From contig CANLMQ010000012.1 in NCBI GenBank assembly GCA_947492175.1, forward strand, positions 108,680 to 172,679: DNA of 64,000 nucleotides. The letters run 5' to 3'. The DNA is from an uncultured Draconibacterium sp. GTDB lineage: Bacteria > Bacteroidota > Bacteroidia > Bacteroidales > Prolixibacteraceae. The translations under genes and the position numbers were made by a program. Shown here piece after piece: positions 53,713-62,551 of this stretch (the stretch's first letter is position 1; each line of letters starts with the position of its first letter). The notes under the pieces are model-generated. The model had not been told where the DNA came from, did not search any database, and saw nothing but the letters and a program-made list of their open reading frames with translations.

Positions 53713-54042
53713 ATGGCATTGGATAAACTTGAAATTCGGGCAAAAATAGAGGCAGAGATTAGTAAAACCGAGAACCTGGTAGTTGAGTATAAAGAACTGA
53801 CACGTCCGGTTGAACCTGAAAATGCTATTGGCCGGATTTCGAGAATGGATGCCATTAACAACAAAAGTGTTACCGAGGCAGCTCTTCGAAAAGCAAAAGA
53901 CAAACTAGAAAAATTACAATATGCATTGTCAAAAGTAGATGATGATGATTTTGGACTCTGCACTAAATGTAAACATCCGATTCCTTTAGGGCGAATATTG
54001 TTAATGCCGCAATCGCGTACCTGTGTCAAGTGTTCGATCTAA
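53713..54042 (+). CDS. DksA/TraR-type C4 zinc-finger protein
   Basis: The 109-residue protein has a helical coiled-coil N-terminal region (LDKLEIRAKIEAEISKTENL, AALRKAKDKLEKLQYALSKV) and a C-terminal zinc finger CTKCKHPIPLGRILLMPQ...CVKC. The family binds RNA polymerase in the secondary channel; this short version with DDDDFG-like residues before the finger may act like DksA in ppGpp responses, or may be a diverged member. It is cotranscribed with ftsY (11-base gap) and converges on the sensor kinase gene with 15 bases between. Confidence 0.85.
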   Translation: MALDKLEIRAKIEAEISKTENLVVEYKELTRPVEPENAIGRISRMDAINNKSVTEAALRKAKDKLEKLQYALSKVDDDDFGLCTKCKHPIPLGRILLMPQSRTCVKCSI

Positions 54043-54057
54043 TTTTCTCCCGGTTTT

Positions 54058-56133
54058 TTAGCTAAGTGGTAATCCAGCTTCTTGTTTCTTGCAGGTAGAT
54101 ATAATTTCAAAAAGTTTCTTTTTCGAAATTGGTTTTGAAATGTAAGCATCGCATCCTGCCTTTCGAACTTCATCGATATAGTTTTCCTGGGCATACGCAG
54201 TTTGTGCAATAATAAATACCGATTTATTAAACTCCCTGATTAGTTTGGTAGTTTTTAGTCCATTTATCTTAGGCATTTTAATATCCATCAACATAATTTC
54301 TGTGTCAGGATTATTAATAATTAGCTCAATAGCTTCTTCTCCGTTTTTTGCATGAAGAATACTCTCTGCAACGTCTTTTAGTGCTTGCTTTAAAAAGGCG
54401 AATGATATAGGATCATCTTCCGCTATAATAATTTTATATCTGGCCAGACTTGGTTTACTCTTTTCTGATTTGTTTGTTTCGAGGAGAGGTTGGATTGATT
54501 CTTTTATGCTATTGGGAATACGAAAACTGAAAGTTGTTCCTTTTCCCAGCTCCGATTCAAGCTTAATTTCTCCATGCAGGAGTTGAACATACCCTTTCGA
54601 AATTGATAGACCTAAGCCCGAACCTTCGTAGCCTCTTGAATGAGACGAATCGGCTTGTACAAATTGGTTGAAAATAGTAGTTTGTTTATTTTGGGGAATA
54701 CCAATTCCTGTATCGGAAACCGAAAAATCGGCATGTGTATTATTTATTGAATAGTTAACTAGAACAGAGCCTTTTACTGTAAATTTTAGTGCGTTTTTAA
54801 TCAGATTGGTAAGAATTGAGTTGAGCTTGTATTCATCGGTGTGAAAATTGTACGAGTGACATGATGTTTCGCCATTGAATATGAGTTGTAGCCCTTTTGA
54901 ATGTGCTTCAGGCATAAAAAAATTCTGGAGTTCATCCATTATCTGTTTTATGTTTACCTGGCTTATTTGCTTCTTTTCTGCTCCCGATTCCAGCTTCGAA
55001 ACATCAATAATATTATTAATTGTACTCAACATCCTTTCACCACTCTGAAGAATTATATCAATAAATTGTTGCTGTTCGTTTTGCTTGTATTCTTTCGATT
55101 TTAATAATTCGGCAAAACCTAAAATGCCATTCATCGGAGTTCTTATTTCGTGGCTCATGTTAGCAAGAAAAGCAGATTTCATTTTTTCGCTTTCCTCCGC
55201 TTTAAATTTCTGCTCCTCAAGTTCAGTCATTATATGAGAATTCAATTCCAATTGTAACTGAAGGTCTTTGGTTTTGCTTTTAACCCTCGCCTGTAAAACC
55301 CTGTTTATTATTAAAAGAAGTAAAAAAGTGGTTAATACAAGAAATCCGATTAAGAGAATATGTCTTAGATAGTTGCGCCAGTCGTTCTCGTTTTGGTTGT
55401 ATTCTTTAAGCCATTTGTCGTAAATACGCTGGTATTCGCCATTCGATAAAATAATTTCAAGGCCGTTATTTAATATTTCAGCCAATTCAGGCGAGTCTGC
55501 CGAAACTTTAAATCCCATACTGCGCTCTAAGATCCGATGGTCGCTTGCTCTCACATAATCTTTGTCAAGCATTCTTGCATAATACATACCGGCAATTCTT
55601 TGAGTAATTACACAGGCTACATCTTTCCTGTCGAGGCTGCTTATAAGTTCTTCATAATTGTTTAGATATAGAAATCTGGCCGAAGGATTAACAGAGAGAA
55701 TATAATGAGCAAGAACATCGTTTTGCCACAAGGCAACAAGTGGTTGTTTTATTGATCGTAATAACTCAAGCGAGAACCTGTTATAATAGTCTTTGTTGTA
55801 TAACAAGCAATGCGACGTATTGATAGTCGATCGTGTGTAAATATACTGATTGTCGAGCGTCCCGGGATAATGAGTTCCACCGATTGCGTTTATTTCGCCG
55901 CGTTCTAAAGCTTTATTGATAGCTTTCCAGCTACGGCCATTTATATTAATGGAAGTGCCATAAAGTTCTATAATTGAATTTAAAATATCAACATTAAAGC
56001 CAACCAGTTCTCCTTTTTTGTTTGTATAGTTATACGGAGGATAATTATTGCTAAGCATTACTTCGTATTGTGCCCATACTTTATTCGAAGAAATGAATGC
56101 AAACAATAAAACAGCTACAATAATATTACGCAT
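54058..56133 (-). CDS. Hybrid sensor histidine kinase with periplasmic solute-binding domain
   Basis: This is a 691-residue protein. A signal peptide (1-21) is followed by a SBP_bac_3-type ligand-binding domain (24-245; YPPYNYTNKKGELVGFNVDI), a single membrane helix (about 258-278), a coiled coil, a HisKA domain with phospho-acceptor His328 in FLANMSHEIRTPMNG, a HATPase domain (SDTGIGIP, GSGLGLSI) and a C-terminal receiver with Asp617 in LMDIKMPKING. It should sense a small amino-acid-like or other ligand and pass phosphate internally. No DNA-binding output domain or adjacent regulator is present, so its target is elsewhere. Confidence 0.92.
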   Translation of the reverse strand: MRNIIVAVLLFAFISSNKVWAQYEVMLSNNYPPYNYTNKKGELVGFNVDILNSIIELYGTSININGRSWKAINKALERGEINAIGGTHYPGTLDNQYIYTRSTINTSHCLLYNKDYYNRFSLELLRSIKQPLVALWQNDVLAHYILSVNPSARFLYLNNYEELISSLDRKDVACVITQRIAGMYYARMLDKDYVRASDHRILERSMGFKVSADSPELAEILNNGLEIILSNGEYQRIYDKWLKEYNQNENDWRNYLRHILLIGFLVLTTFLLLLIINRVLQARVKSKTKDLQLQLELNSHIMTELEEQKFKAEESEKMKSAFLANMSHEIRTPMNGILGFAELLKSKEYKQNEQQQFIDIILQSGERMLSTINNIIDVSKLESGAEKKQISQVNIKQIMDELQNFFMPEAHSKGLQLIFNGETSCHSYNFHTDEYKLNSILTNLIKNALKFTVKGSVLVNYSINNTHADFSVSDTGIGIPQNKQTTIFNQFVQADSSHSRGYEGSGLGLSISKGYVQLLHGEIKLESELGKGTTFSFRIPNSIKESIQPLLETNKSEKSKPSLARYKIIIAEDDPISFAFLKQALKDVAESILHAKNGEEAIELIINNPDTEIMLMDIKMPKINGLKTTKLIREFNKSVFIIAQTAYAQENYIDEVRKAGCDAYISKPISKKKLFEIISTCKKQEAGLPLS

Positions 56134-56319
56134 CTTGGTTCGCTTTAAATCAATAAAAATGGTGACAATAAAACCTGGTCCAAAAGTTTGGCCTAAAATA
56201 ATTTAAAATAGTTGAGAGAACCAATGTTTTCCCCCCTTTTTATTAACTTTCAGGAGAAAACAATCATGCTGAATTTGATTTGATTCGTGGATATAAAAAC
56301 TAGTAATTACCAGAGAATA

Positions 56320-57204
56320 ATGAATGGCACATTGTTAAAATTAGTGGAACAATATCTTACAGATGAGTTTAATGAACAAGTAAACATTGCTTCGGCAAAA
56401 CAGATTGGTGGTGGTTGTATTAATCATGCATCGAAAATAGAAACCAGCATTGGCCCTCTTTTCTTAAAATGGAATATCAACTGTAGTGCCGATATGTTTT
56501 TACGCGAAGCAGAAAGCTTAAAGGAACTTGCCAGGGCTACAAGTGATTTGTTAAAGGTGCCAAAAGTTTTTTGCGCCAAACAAGTGGATAGCACTCCCGG
56601 CTTCTTGGTACAGGAATACTTTCCACCGGCATATGCTACTGATGGAGATGATGAAAAACTGGGGCAGGGGCTGGCTATTATTCACCAGTTTGAAAATGAC
56701 AAATATGGATTTTTAAAGAATAATTATTGCGGAGCAACACCCCAAAATAATTCATGGAAGGGACGCTGGGGCGATTTTTATGTGGAAAACCGACTTCGAT
56801 ACTTACTAAAGTTAATACAAAACCAAAGACCAATACCGGTTTCAGAGATGGTTGTATATGATAAATTACTAGAAAGAATTCCTGCGTTAATCCCCTCGGA
56901 AACAAAAGCTGTTTTAATTCATGGCGATTTATGGTCGGGTAATTATATGCATACCAGTAATGGCCCGGCATTGATTGATCCTGCAGCCTATTATGCCGAC
57001 AGGGAAATGGAATTTGCTATAATAACAATGTTTGGTGGATTTTCGTCCCGTTTTTATTCTGCCTATAACGATATAAATCCTTTGGAGAAAGATTGGCGTA
57101 ATCGGAATCCGCTTTATCAGCTGTATCATGTATTAAACCATTTTTATCTTTTTGGCGGAGCTTACCAGCGACAGGCTCTGTCGATAGCCAAACGCTTTGT
57201 ATAG
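56320..57204 (+). CDS. Fructosamine kinase family protein
   Basis: I use the ATG at 56320 (MNGTLLKLVEQYL); a GTG at 56287 in frame is less likely. The 294-residue protein has the FN3K pattern: GGGCINHASKIETSIGPLFLK with the ATP-binding Lys, FLREAESLKEL, GAIIHQF-like LGQGLAIIHQFENDKYGF, and catalytic LIHGDLWSGNYM followed by LIDPAAYYADREMEFA. These kinases phosphorylate ketoamines or ribulosamines formed by glycation, which helps remove them. It heads a three-gene plus-strand group with SIS and aminotransferase genes, 72 bases before the next. Confidence 0.92.
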   Translation: MNGTLLKLVEQYLTDEFNEQVNIASAKQIGGGCINHASKIETSIGPLFLKWNINCSADMFLREAESLKELARATSDLLKVPKVFCAKQVDSTPGFLVQEYFPPAYATDGDDEKLGQGLAIIHQFENDKYGFLKNNYCGATPQNNSWKGRWGDFYVENRLRYLLKLIQNQRPIPVSEMVVYDKLLERIPALIPSETKAVLIHGDLWSGNYMHTSNGPALIDPAAYYADREMEFAIITMFGGFSSRFYSAYNDINPLEKDWRNRNPLYQLYHVLNHFYLFGGAYQRQALSIAKRFV

Positions 57205-57276
57205 TAGAAACTCACTTTATCCGTAAAATAGTTGATTTGTTAAATCTGCTTTTGTAACTTATACTATAATTTAAAA

Positions 57277-58209
57277 TTGAAAGTGGTGAAAAGCGAGATT
57301 TACGAAATACCTTACCGAGCAGAATTGTGTTATCAGAAAAACAAAGGTATTATTTTGCCCGAAGATGTTCCGTATATTGGGATGGGAGCTTCGAATATTG
57401 CCACAAAGGCCTTTCGATATCTGGGAATTAATGTTTTATCGGAAAAGGCCGCTGAATATTATAACTATCTTATAAAATACAAAAATCCAAAGAATGGGGT
57501 GCTAATTTCGCAATCGGGACAAAGCTCAGAAACATTATGGTGTGCCGACTATTTTGATTCTTTTATAGCTATTGTCAATAACGAAGACAGTCCTTTGGGG
57601 AAACATGAAAACTGTGCCCAGAGAATTATGCTTTATTCCGGAGACGAGCGCGAGATAACCGCTAAAACATATATTAATACTTTGCTGATTTTGTATCTGG
57701 GATTTGGATTTGATCCGTTAGAAACAATTTCTGCGTTGAAAAACAATATGGCGCATTTCGAACAAATTGGAGTTCAGATTGGTGAATTAATGAGGAGTGC
57801 TATAGGGTGGAGGAAAAAGAGCTCTATCTATATTTTGGGTAATGGACCGAATATAGCTACGGCAAATATTGCGGCCATGGTTTTAAGTCGGGTAATGAAA
57901 GTTCCGGTACAATCTATGTCCGTTTCTCATTACGATCATGGTTTTAAAGAGACGGCAAAAGATTCTGTAGTGATAGCCGTAAACCATAAGGGACCCGAAC
58001 AAAAAAGAACCAAACGGTTGTTAAAAACAGTAAAGGGAGCCGGAGCTAAAGTTTTTGAAGTAAATAATACCTTGGTAGAAAGCGTTTATAGTCCAATAAC
58101 ATTGCCACTACATTTTTATTTTGCAGCCGAATATCTTTCCAATAAACTTAAAGTTAAATCATTATTTGAGGCGAATCAGAAAATTACCAATATCGATCCA
58201 GAGGAATAA
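57277..58209 (+). CDS. SIS-domain aldose-ketose isomerase/deglycase-like protein
   Basis: The frame opens with TTG at 57277 and GTG at 57283 and 57286; there is no ATG nearby, so the exact start is uncertain. About 310 residues carry two SIS domains without a glutaminase domain. SQSGQSSET and EITAKTYINTL correspond to the phosphosugar loops of GlmS. The family includes fructosamine-6-phosphate deglycases (FrlB), which would fit next to a fructosamine kinase. GSGPNI-like ILGNGPNIATANIAAM marks the second SIS domain. A general amino-sugar phosphate isomerase is the alternative. Confidence 0.8.
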   Translation: MKVVKSEIYEIPYRAELCYQKNKGIILPEDVPYIGMGASNIATKAFRYLGINVLSEKAAEYYNYLIKYKNPKNGVLISQSGQSSETLWCADYFDSFIAIVNNEDSPLGKHENCAQRIMLYSGDEREITAKTYINTLLILYLGFGFDPLETISALKNNMAHFEQIGVQIGELMRSAIGWRKKSSIYILGNGPNIATANIAAMVLSRVMKVPVQSMSVSHYDHGFKETAKDSVVIAVNHKGPEQKRTKRLLKTVKGAGAKVFEVNNTLVESVYSPITLPLHFYFAAEYLSNKLKVKSLFEANQKITNIDPEE

Positions 58210-58280
58210 AGATGAGTAATCGCATTGCAGGCATTTGTACGAATGTTTAAATTAGCGGCAAAACCAAATACCTGTAGTAT

Positions 58281-59426
58281 ATGATTGCACAAAAGGCAAA
58301 GGAAATCACCCCGTTTATTGTTATGGAAGTTTTAGAAAAAGCTGCAGAAATGGAGCGAAAGGGGATAAATGTGATTCATCTTGAAGTGGGCGAGCCCGAT
58401 TTTGATGTGCCTGTTTGTGTTTCAAAAGCTGTTCAAGTAGCATTTAACGAAGGACAAACCCATTATACTCACAGTTTGGGTGACCCGGAATTGCGTGAGC
58501 AAATTGCCGAAAAATACCAGTTGGAATATGGAGTTACTGTTTCGCCCGATCAGATTATTGTTACGTCTGGTAGTTCGCCGGCAATTTTATTGACATTGGG
58601 GGTACTGTGTGAAGTGGATGATGAGATTATTCTATCTGACCCGGGGTATGCCTGTTATTCAAATTTTATAAAATTTATCAACGCCAAATCAGTTCGTGTT
58701 CCTGTATTTGAGGAAGATGGGTTTCAGTATCGCAGCAGTGAAATCAAAAAGCGGATTTCTGCCCGTACAAAAGGAATTTTGATAAACAGCCCGATGAATC
58801 CAACAGGTAATTTGCTTTCGCTTGAAGTTATGAAAGAACTTACTCGTTTTAATATTCCCATTATTTCGGATGAGATATATCACGGATTGGTGTATAATGA
58901 TAGGGCACATTCAATTTTAGAAGTTACTGATAAAGCTTTTGTATTAAATGGTTTCTCCAAGTTGTATGCAATGACCGGACTTCGTTTGGGATATGTTATT
59001 GCACCAAAAGAATATGTTCGATGTATGCAGAAAATTCAGCAGAATCTGTTTATTTGTGCAAGTTCTACAGCACAGAGAGCAGGTATTGAGGCCTTAAAAT
59101 ATGCAGGCAATGAAGTAGAACACATGCGAATGACATACGATAAACGACGTGCTTATATAATTAGACGGTTAAAAGGAATGGGATTTTCAGTAAAAGTGGA
59201 ACCAACCGGAGCATTTTATGTATTTGTAAACGTTAAACATTTATCGAACGACAGTTATAAACTGGCTTTTGATATTCTCGAAAAAGCGCACGTTGGGGTA
59301 ACTCCTGGAATTGATTTTGGTGAAAATGGGGAAGGTTTTATTCGCTTTTCGTATGCAAATTCCATCGAGAATATTGAGCGAGGAATGGACAGGTTGGAAA
59401 AGTACTTAGCTGATAATTTTAGTTAA
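58281..59426 (+). CDS. PLP-dependent class I/II aminotransferase
   Basis: This 381-residue fold-type I enzyme has HLEVGEPDFDVP, the Asn in INSPMNPTGN, Asp in ISDEIYHGL, and the PLP Lys227 in NGFSKLYAMTGLRLGY. The C-terminal GFIRFSYANS holds the substrate-carboxylate Arg. The sequence is close to the aspartate/aromatic aminotransferase I-gamma group; the exact substrate is not fixed. It is the third gene of the fructosamine-kinase/SIS group and its stop overlaps the stop of the convergent nitroreductase by eight bases. Confidence 0.93.
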   Translation: MIAQKAKEITPFIVMEVLEKAAEMERKGINVIHLEVGEPDFDVPVCVSKAVQVAFNEGQTHYTHSLGDPELREQIAEKYQLEYGVTVSPDQIIVTSGSSPAILLTLGVLCEVDDEIILSDPGYACYSNFIKFINAKSVRVPVFEEDGFQYRSSEIKKRISARTKGILINSPMNPTGNLLSLEVMKELTRFNIPIISDEIYHGLVYNDRAHSILEVTDKAFVLNGFSKLYAMTGLRLGYVIAPKEYVRCMQKIQQNLFICASSTAQRAGIEALKYAGNEVEHMRMTYDKRRAYIIRRLKGMGFSVKVEPTGAFYVFVNVKHLSNDSYKLAFDILEKAHVGVTPGIDFGENGEGFIRFSYANSIENIERGMDRLEKYLADNFS

Positions 59427-59946
59427 AAGCGTTTCCATATTTATTTAGGTGAACAAATTTAGATAGCTCTTTCCGCTTTTTTGGAGGTATCTCTGCATCA
59501 GGATACCCAAGTGGAAGTATAACGCAAGGTTCAACGTGATCAGGTAACTCAAGTATTTCGGAGCATTTATCAACCTGAAAATTACAAATCCAGCAAGTTC
59601 CTAAACCCAATTCTGTGGCCATTAAAGTCATGTGATCAACAGCTATGGCAATATCTATATCAGCCGAGTCTTTTCCATCAGAACTTCGTCTCCACGAATG
59701 AGAATGGTCGGAGCAGGCTACAATAATTACCGGAGCTTGTTTTATCCAGTCTCTCTGATAGATTTGATGCATTTTTATAAGATTTTCCTTTTCTGTAATA
59801 ACAATAAAATGCCAGGGTTGATAATTAACTGCTGACGGTGCAGCTTGTCCTGCTTTCAGAATCTTTAGCAGCTTTTCATCTTCAACAGGAGTGGGTTTGT
59901 ATTTCCTCACCGAAAAACGCGATTGAGCAAGTTGAAAAAAGTTCAT
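59419..59946 (-). CDS. Nitroreductase-family FMN oxidoreductase
   Basis: The 175-residue protein has RFSVRKYKPTPVEDE, AAPSAVNYQPWHFIVI, AVDHMTLMATELGLGTCWI and LPLGYPD, the FMN-binding signatures of the small nitroreductase family. It reduces quinones, nitro groups or flavins using NAD(P)H in the cytoplasm; the natural substrate is not evident. Its 3' end overlaps the aminotransferase by eight bases on the other strand. Confidence 0.93.
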   Translation of the reverse strand: MNFFQLAQSRFSVRKYKPTPVEDEKLLKILKAGQAAPSAVNYQPWHFIVITEKENLIKMHQIYQRDWIKQAPVIIVACSDHSHSWRRSSDGKDSADIDIAIAVDHMTLMATELGLGTCWICNFQVDKCSEILELPDHVEPCVILPLGYPDAEIPPKKRKELSKFVHLNKYGNAFN

Positions 59947-60220
59947 AACACAATTTGATTTGTTTTTTAATTTGAAAAAAACTGAAAGTAAAATTACGGA
60001 ATTGCTTTCAGTTTTGAAGTCTGTTATTTGAAATATAATTTAAAAAGATTTGAAATATTGAGTTTTCGTTAAAAACCGTAATTTTCAGCCTGTTAGCTCT
60101 GTGTTTGATGTGTTCTAAAGCATATTTTATTCTGTGTCGGATAAAGAAAAAAAGACGTCATTTGCAGCCGAAAAAGAAAACAATAAAGAACAAAATGGTT
60201 GAACCATAAAATGAAAAGTG

Positions 60221-60691
60221 ATGAAAAAATTAAATTTTGTAACAGTTTTGGTAGTCGGATTACTATTGGCAACAATTTCAGTACATGCTGCCGGGTTGAA
60301 TAAAGTCTTTAATGATTATGAATATGTGTTGATAGAAGATGTTCATGTCAGTAAAAAAGTAAAAGCAATTTGGACACTGAGTTATAATGATAGCGAGATT
60401 CCGGTTACAGTAGTTAAAAGAAAAACACTGGAAGGAGTTGAATATGTTGTGCAGTCTCAATATTTTGCTGTTAGCTATGCCTCTGGTGTCAGTGGATTTG
60501 GAGCAAAGGAAGTTAGAGGTGCATGGAGTAATGTTCCTAAAAAAATTAATAATGCCGTTATTTGTAAGAATGAATTGCAAAAACAGGCAATTATTACTCC
60601 CAATAAAGTTGATGATAAGAGAGCTTTAGGTTTGATTGCAAGTTATTTACCTGAGTTGATAAATGAAGGCTATACGCATTTATTACATTAG
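60221..60691 (+). CDS. Small secreted protein of unknown family (copy 1)
   Basis: The ATG at 60221 gives a signal peptide (FVTVLVVGLLLATISVHAAG); the GTG at 60218 is not needed. The 156-residue product has VTVVKRKTLEGVEYVV, GFGAKEVRGAW..VPKKI and ALGLIASYLPELIN. It is a tandem paralogue of the protein at 61106, about 60 percent identical by eye, with a similar terminator after each. I do not recognise the family; beta-rich N-terminal half and a helical C-terminal end are apparent. Secretion to periplasm or beyond is inferred from the signal. Confidence 0.75.
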   Translation: MKKLNFVTVLVVGLLLATISVHAAGLNKVFNDYEYVLIEDVHVSKKVKAIWTLSYNDSEIPVTVVKRKTLEGVEYVVQSQYFAVSYASGVSGFGAKEVRGAWSNVPKKINNAVICKNELQKQAIITPNKVDDKRALGLIASYLPELINEGYTHLLH

Positions 60692-60711
60692 AATAGCAAT
60701 TATAAATAGTT

Positions 60712-60739
60712 AAAAACCGTGAGAAATCACGGTTTTTTT
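60712..60739 (+). terminator. Terminator after small secreted protein copy 1
   Basis: AAAAACCGTGA, loop GAAA and TCACGGTTTTT with further T residues form a perfect 11-bp stem. Confidence 0.93.
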
Positions 60740-61105
60740 ATATCTTAAATCTGTGGTTTTTACAAAATCATTTGTTTGGTAAGTGATTCAACATTATAAT
60801 CCTGAAAATTTCGTCGATAAATTCGGTAGTTAATCTGTTTTTTAGTGTTAATTCAAATTACATGATTTTAATATCAGAAGCATTATGGTTTTAAAATGAA
60901 AGTAAAACGAGGATTTAAATTGAAAAGTGTCAGTTGGTTGGTGTTTGTAATATAAAACAGAAATATACAATATTTTTCTACCAACGAGCTGTGTTATTTA
61001 GCAGTGAATTTGCGTGTCACGAATATGTAATTCGGGCGTCAATAGAGTACAAATGTATTAGAAAACAGAAAACAATTTAAAAACGAAAACTAAAAAATTA
61101 AAGTC
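60740..61105. other. 366-base gap between the two paralogues
   Basis: AT-rich with no coding frame. It should carry the promoter of copy 2, but I could not fix boxes with confidence. The sequence does not resemble the region before copy 1. Confidence 0.5.
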
Positions 61106-61576
61106 ATGAAAAAATTAAATTATCTCGCAGTTCTTTTGGTAGCAATCTTTTTTGTATCAGTAACAGCAAATGCAACAGGTACCCGTACTAAATTTAAAGC
61201 CTACGAAATTGAGGAATTGGAAAACCTTTATATGGGAAAAGAAGTGAAAGCATTGTGGACCGTAAGTTACAGTCAGAATGAGGAACCAGTAACCGTTGTA
61301 AAACGGAAAACGTTTGAAGGAACAGAATATGTAGTTTATTCAAAGTTCTTTGAAGTTAGCTATGCCTCTACCCCTGATGGTTTTGGTGCAAAAGAAGTTC
61401 GTAGAGCCTGGCGTTCTGTACCTAAAAAAATAACTAAAGCTGTGGTTAATGAGGAACAATTAGCGCGTCAACAAGTAATTACACCAAATAAAGTATCAGA
61501 TGAGAAAGCTTTGGGGTTAATTGCTAGTTACTTACCAGAGTTAATTAATGATGGTTACACTCACTTATTAAATTAG
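61106..61576 (+). CDS. Small secreted protein of unknown family (copy 2)
   Basis: The 156-residue protein has a signal peptide (AVLLVAIFFVSVTANATG). It repeats the motifs of copy 1: VTVVKRKTFEGTEYVV, SYAS, GFGAKEVRRAWRSVPKKI, ITPNKVSDEKALGLIASYLP and GYTHLL at the very end. The conserved segments cover the last two thirds, while the region right after the signal differs. It has its own terminator at 61598. The function is unknown. The strict conservation of the C-terminal ALGLIASYLPELIN(D/E)GYTHLL suggests a binding or assembly surface. Confidence 0.75.
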   Translation: MKKLNYLAVLLVAIFFVSVTANATGTRTKFKAYEIEELENLYMGKEVKALWTVSYSQNEEPVTVVKRKTFEGTEYVVYSKFFEVSYASTPDGFGAKEVRRAWRSVPKKITKAVVNEEQLARQQVITPNKVSDEKALGLIASYLPELINDGYTHLLN

Positions 61577-61597
61577 AGTTCATTCTGAAATAAAAGC

Positions 61598-61625
61598 AAA
61601 AACCGCGGGAAACTGCGGTTTTTTT
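61598..61625 (+). terminator. Terminator after small secreted protein copy 2
   Basis: AAAAACCGC and GCGGTTTTT with a T-tract flank GGGAAACT. The stem core ACCG/CGGT is shared with the terminator of copy 1. Confidence 0.92.
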
Positions 61626-61662
61626 ATGTCTTGTTTAGAGATACAGTTTTGGTTCATGATGC

Positions 61663-61845
61663 TCAAATACATCCACAAACAAAACCATCAGCCAAACTTT
61701 CCATCACTTCTTTTTCAATTTTCTTCTCATTGTCAGTGCCATTACAATTTTTGCATACCGGCATATTAACTACCAGGTTTATTACTGATGTATCTGGTGT
61801 AATAGCCTTCTTGCATACAAAACAAGTGTTTTTAATACTTCCCAT
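61663..61845 (-). CDS. Small Cys-pair (zinc-ribbon-like) protein
   Basis: The 60-residue frame MGSIKNTCFVCKKAITPDTS has CxxC near residue 8 and CKNC near residue 31, the spacing of a small zinc ribbon, and ends in GFVCGCI. The DNEKKIEKEVMESL segment is helical. There is no signal peptide. No known family comes to mind; the Cys pattern makes it more likely real than the overlapping plus-strand frame. It faces the terminator of copy 2 and lies upstream of the intron fragment. Confidence 0.55.
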   Translation of the reverse strand: MGSIKNTCFVCKKAITPDTSVINLVVNMPVCKNCNGTDNEKKIEKEVMESLADGFVCGCI

Positions 61846-62079
61846 TTTTTCAAAAATAATACTGCTATTTCATGTCAGAAAATATAAAACCCTCAATTTA
61901 TTCTGACATGTTTTTTTATGCAAAAATATTAAATTAATCATCTTTAATCAAATAATTCCTCGTGGCTTGCTACGGAGATAGTCAACTTTAAGAATTTTCT
62001 TTATTATGATGACTTTACAGATACTAAAGGATATTTAAGATGGTAGAATATTTCATTATCCTTCTTATTGGCAGCTTTC

Positions 62080-62414
62080 ATGTTAAATAAAGATATTGTA
62101 ACTACTTAAACAACCAGTTTTTCCTTTTAATACAACAGGTGCTGAGATCTCTTGGGATAAGATAATGTACTTTCATTAGGTCCCACTTGCTTTATAAGTG
62201 TTATGGTTGACCTTTGGGGATTTTCCAATCCAGAGCTCGGTTGCCCTACACTGGTGAGCCTAATATCAAGTTGCAGTTGGTAAGGACGGTGGCTTTGCTG
62301 ATAACCATCTTCATATTTGGTATTGCCTCCAACACCCTTCTAATTACTAGTTCTTCCTGTCAACTCGACAAATTCCAGAATCTTTCATCTTGATAGCACG
62401 TTACCGTGTCTCAC
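62080..62414 (-). ncRNA. 5' fragment of a group IIC-like (bacterial class C) intron
   Basis: Read on the minus strand from 62414 the sequence starts GTGAGACACGGTAACGTG and contains segments that match, from memory, domain I to III of the Oceanobacillus iheyensis group IIC intron: GGCAATACCAAATATGAAG (62327-62309), AACTTGATATTAGGCT (62272-62257) and CTTATCCCAAGAGATCTC (62161-62144). These occur in the right order and roughly the right spacing. The 5' end lies directly behind a terminator hairpin (62421-62455), the preferred target of class C introns. No reverse-transcriptase frame, domain V or 3' end is visible in 61920-62130, so the element is truncated and should be inactive. The 3' limit given here is approximate. 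Confidence 0.6.
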
Positions 62415-62420
62415 ATACTA

Positions 62421-62455
62421 AAAGGAGACCGGGATTCACTGAACCGGCCTCCTTT
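62421..62455. terminator. Terminator hairpin used as intron target
   Basis: AAAGGAGACCGG and CCGGCCTCCTTT form a stem with one G-U-type mismatch around GATTCACTGAA. It follows the T9SS repeat gene on the minus strand. Two further small hairpins, GAGGAA/TTCCTC (62468-62481) and CTAAGGC/GCCTTAG (62485-62504), lie between it and the stop at 62552. Confidence 0.85.
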
Positions 62456-62551
62456 ACGAATACCACCGAGGAAAATTCCTCAGACTAAGGCCTGGATGCC
62501 TTAGTATTATACTGATAAAAAATAAGGGTCTCCTTCAATCCCTTAGGATAA

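Noticed and set aside
61631..61906. Plus-strand 91-residue frame over the terminator region
   Set aside because: It begins in the terminator tail and overlaps the more convincing minus-strand Cys-pair protein.
61941..62000. Imperfect hairpin CCTCGTGGC-TT-GCTACGGAG near 61959 as a mobile-element end or domain V of the intron
   Set aside because: It has mismatches and lacks the AGC triad and bulge expected for domain V; no matching second end was found.
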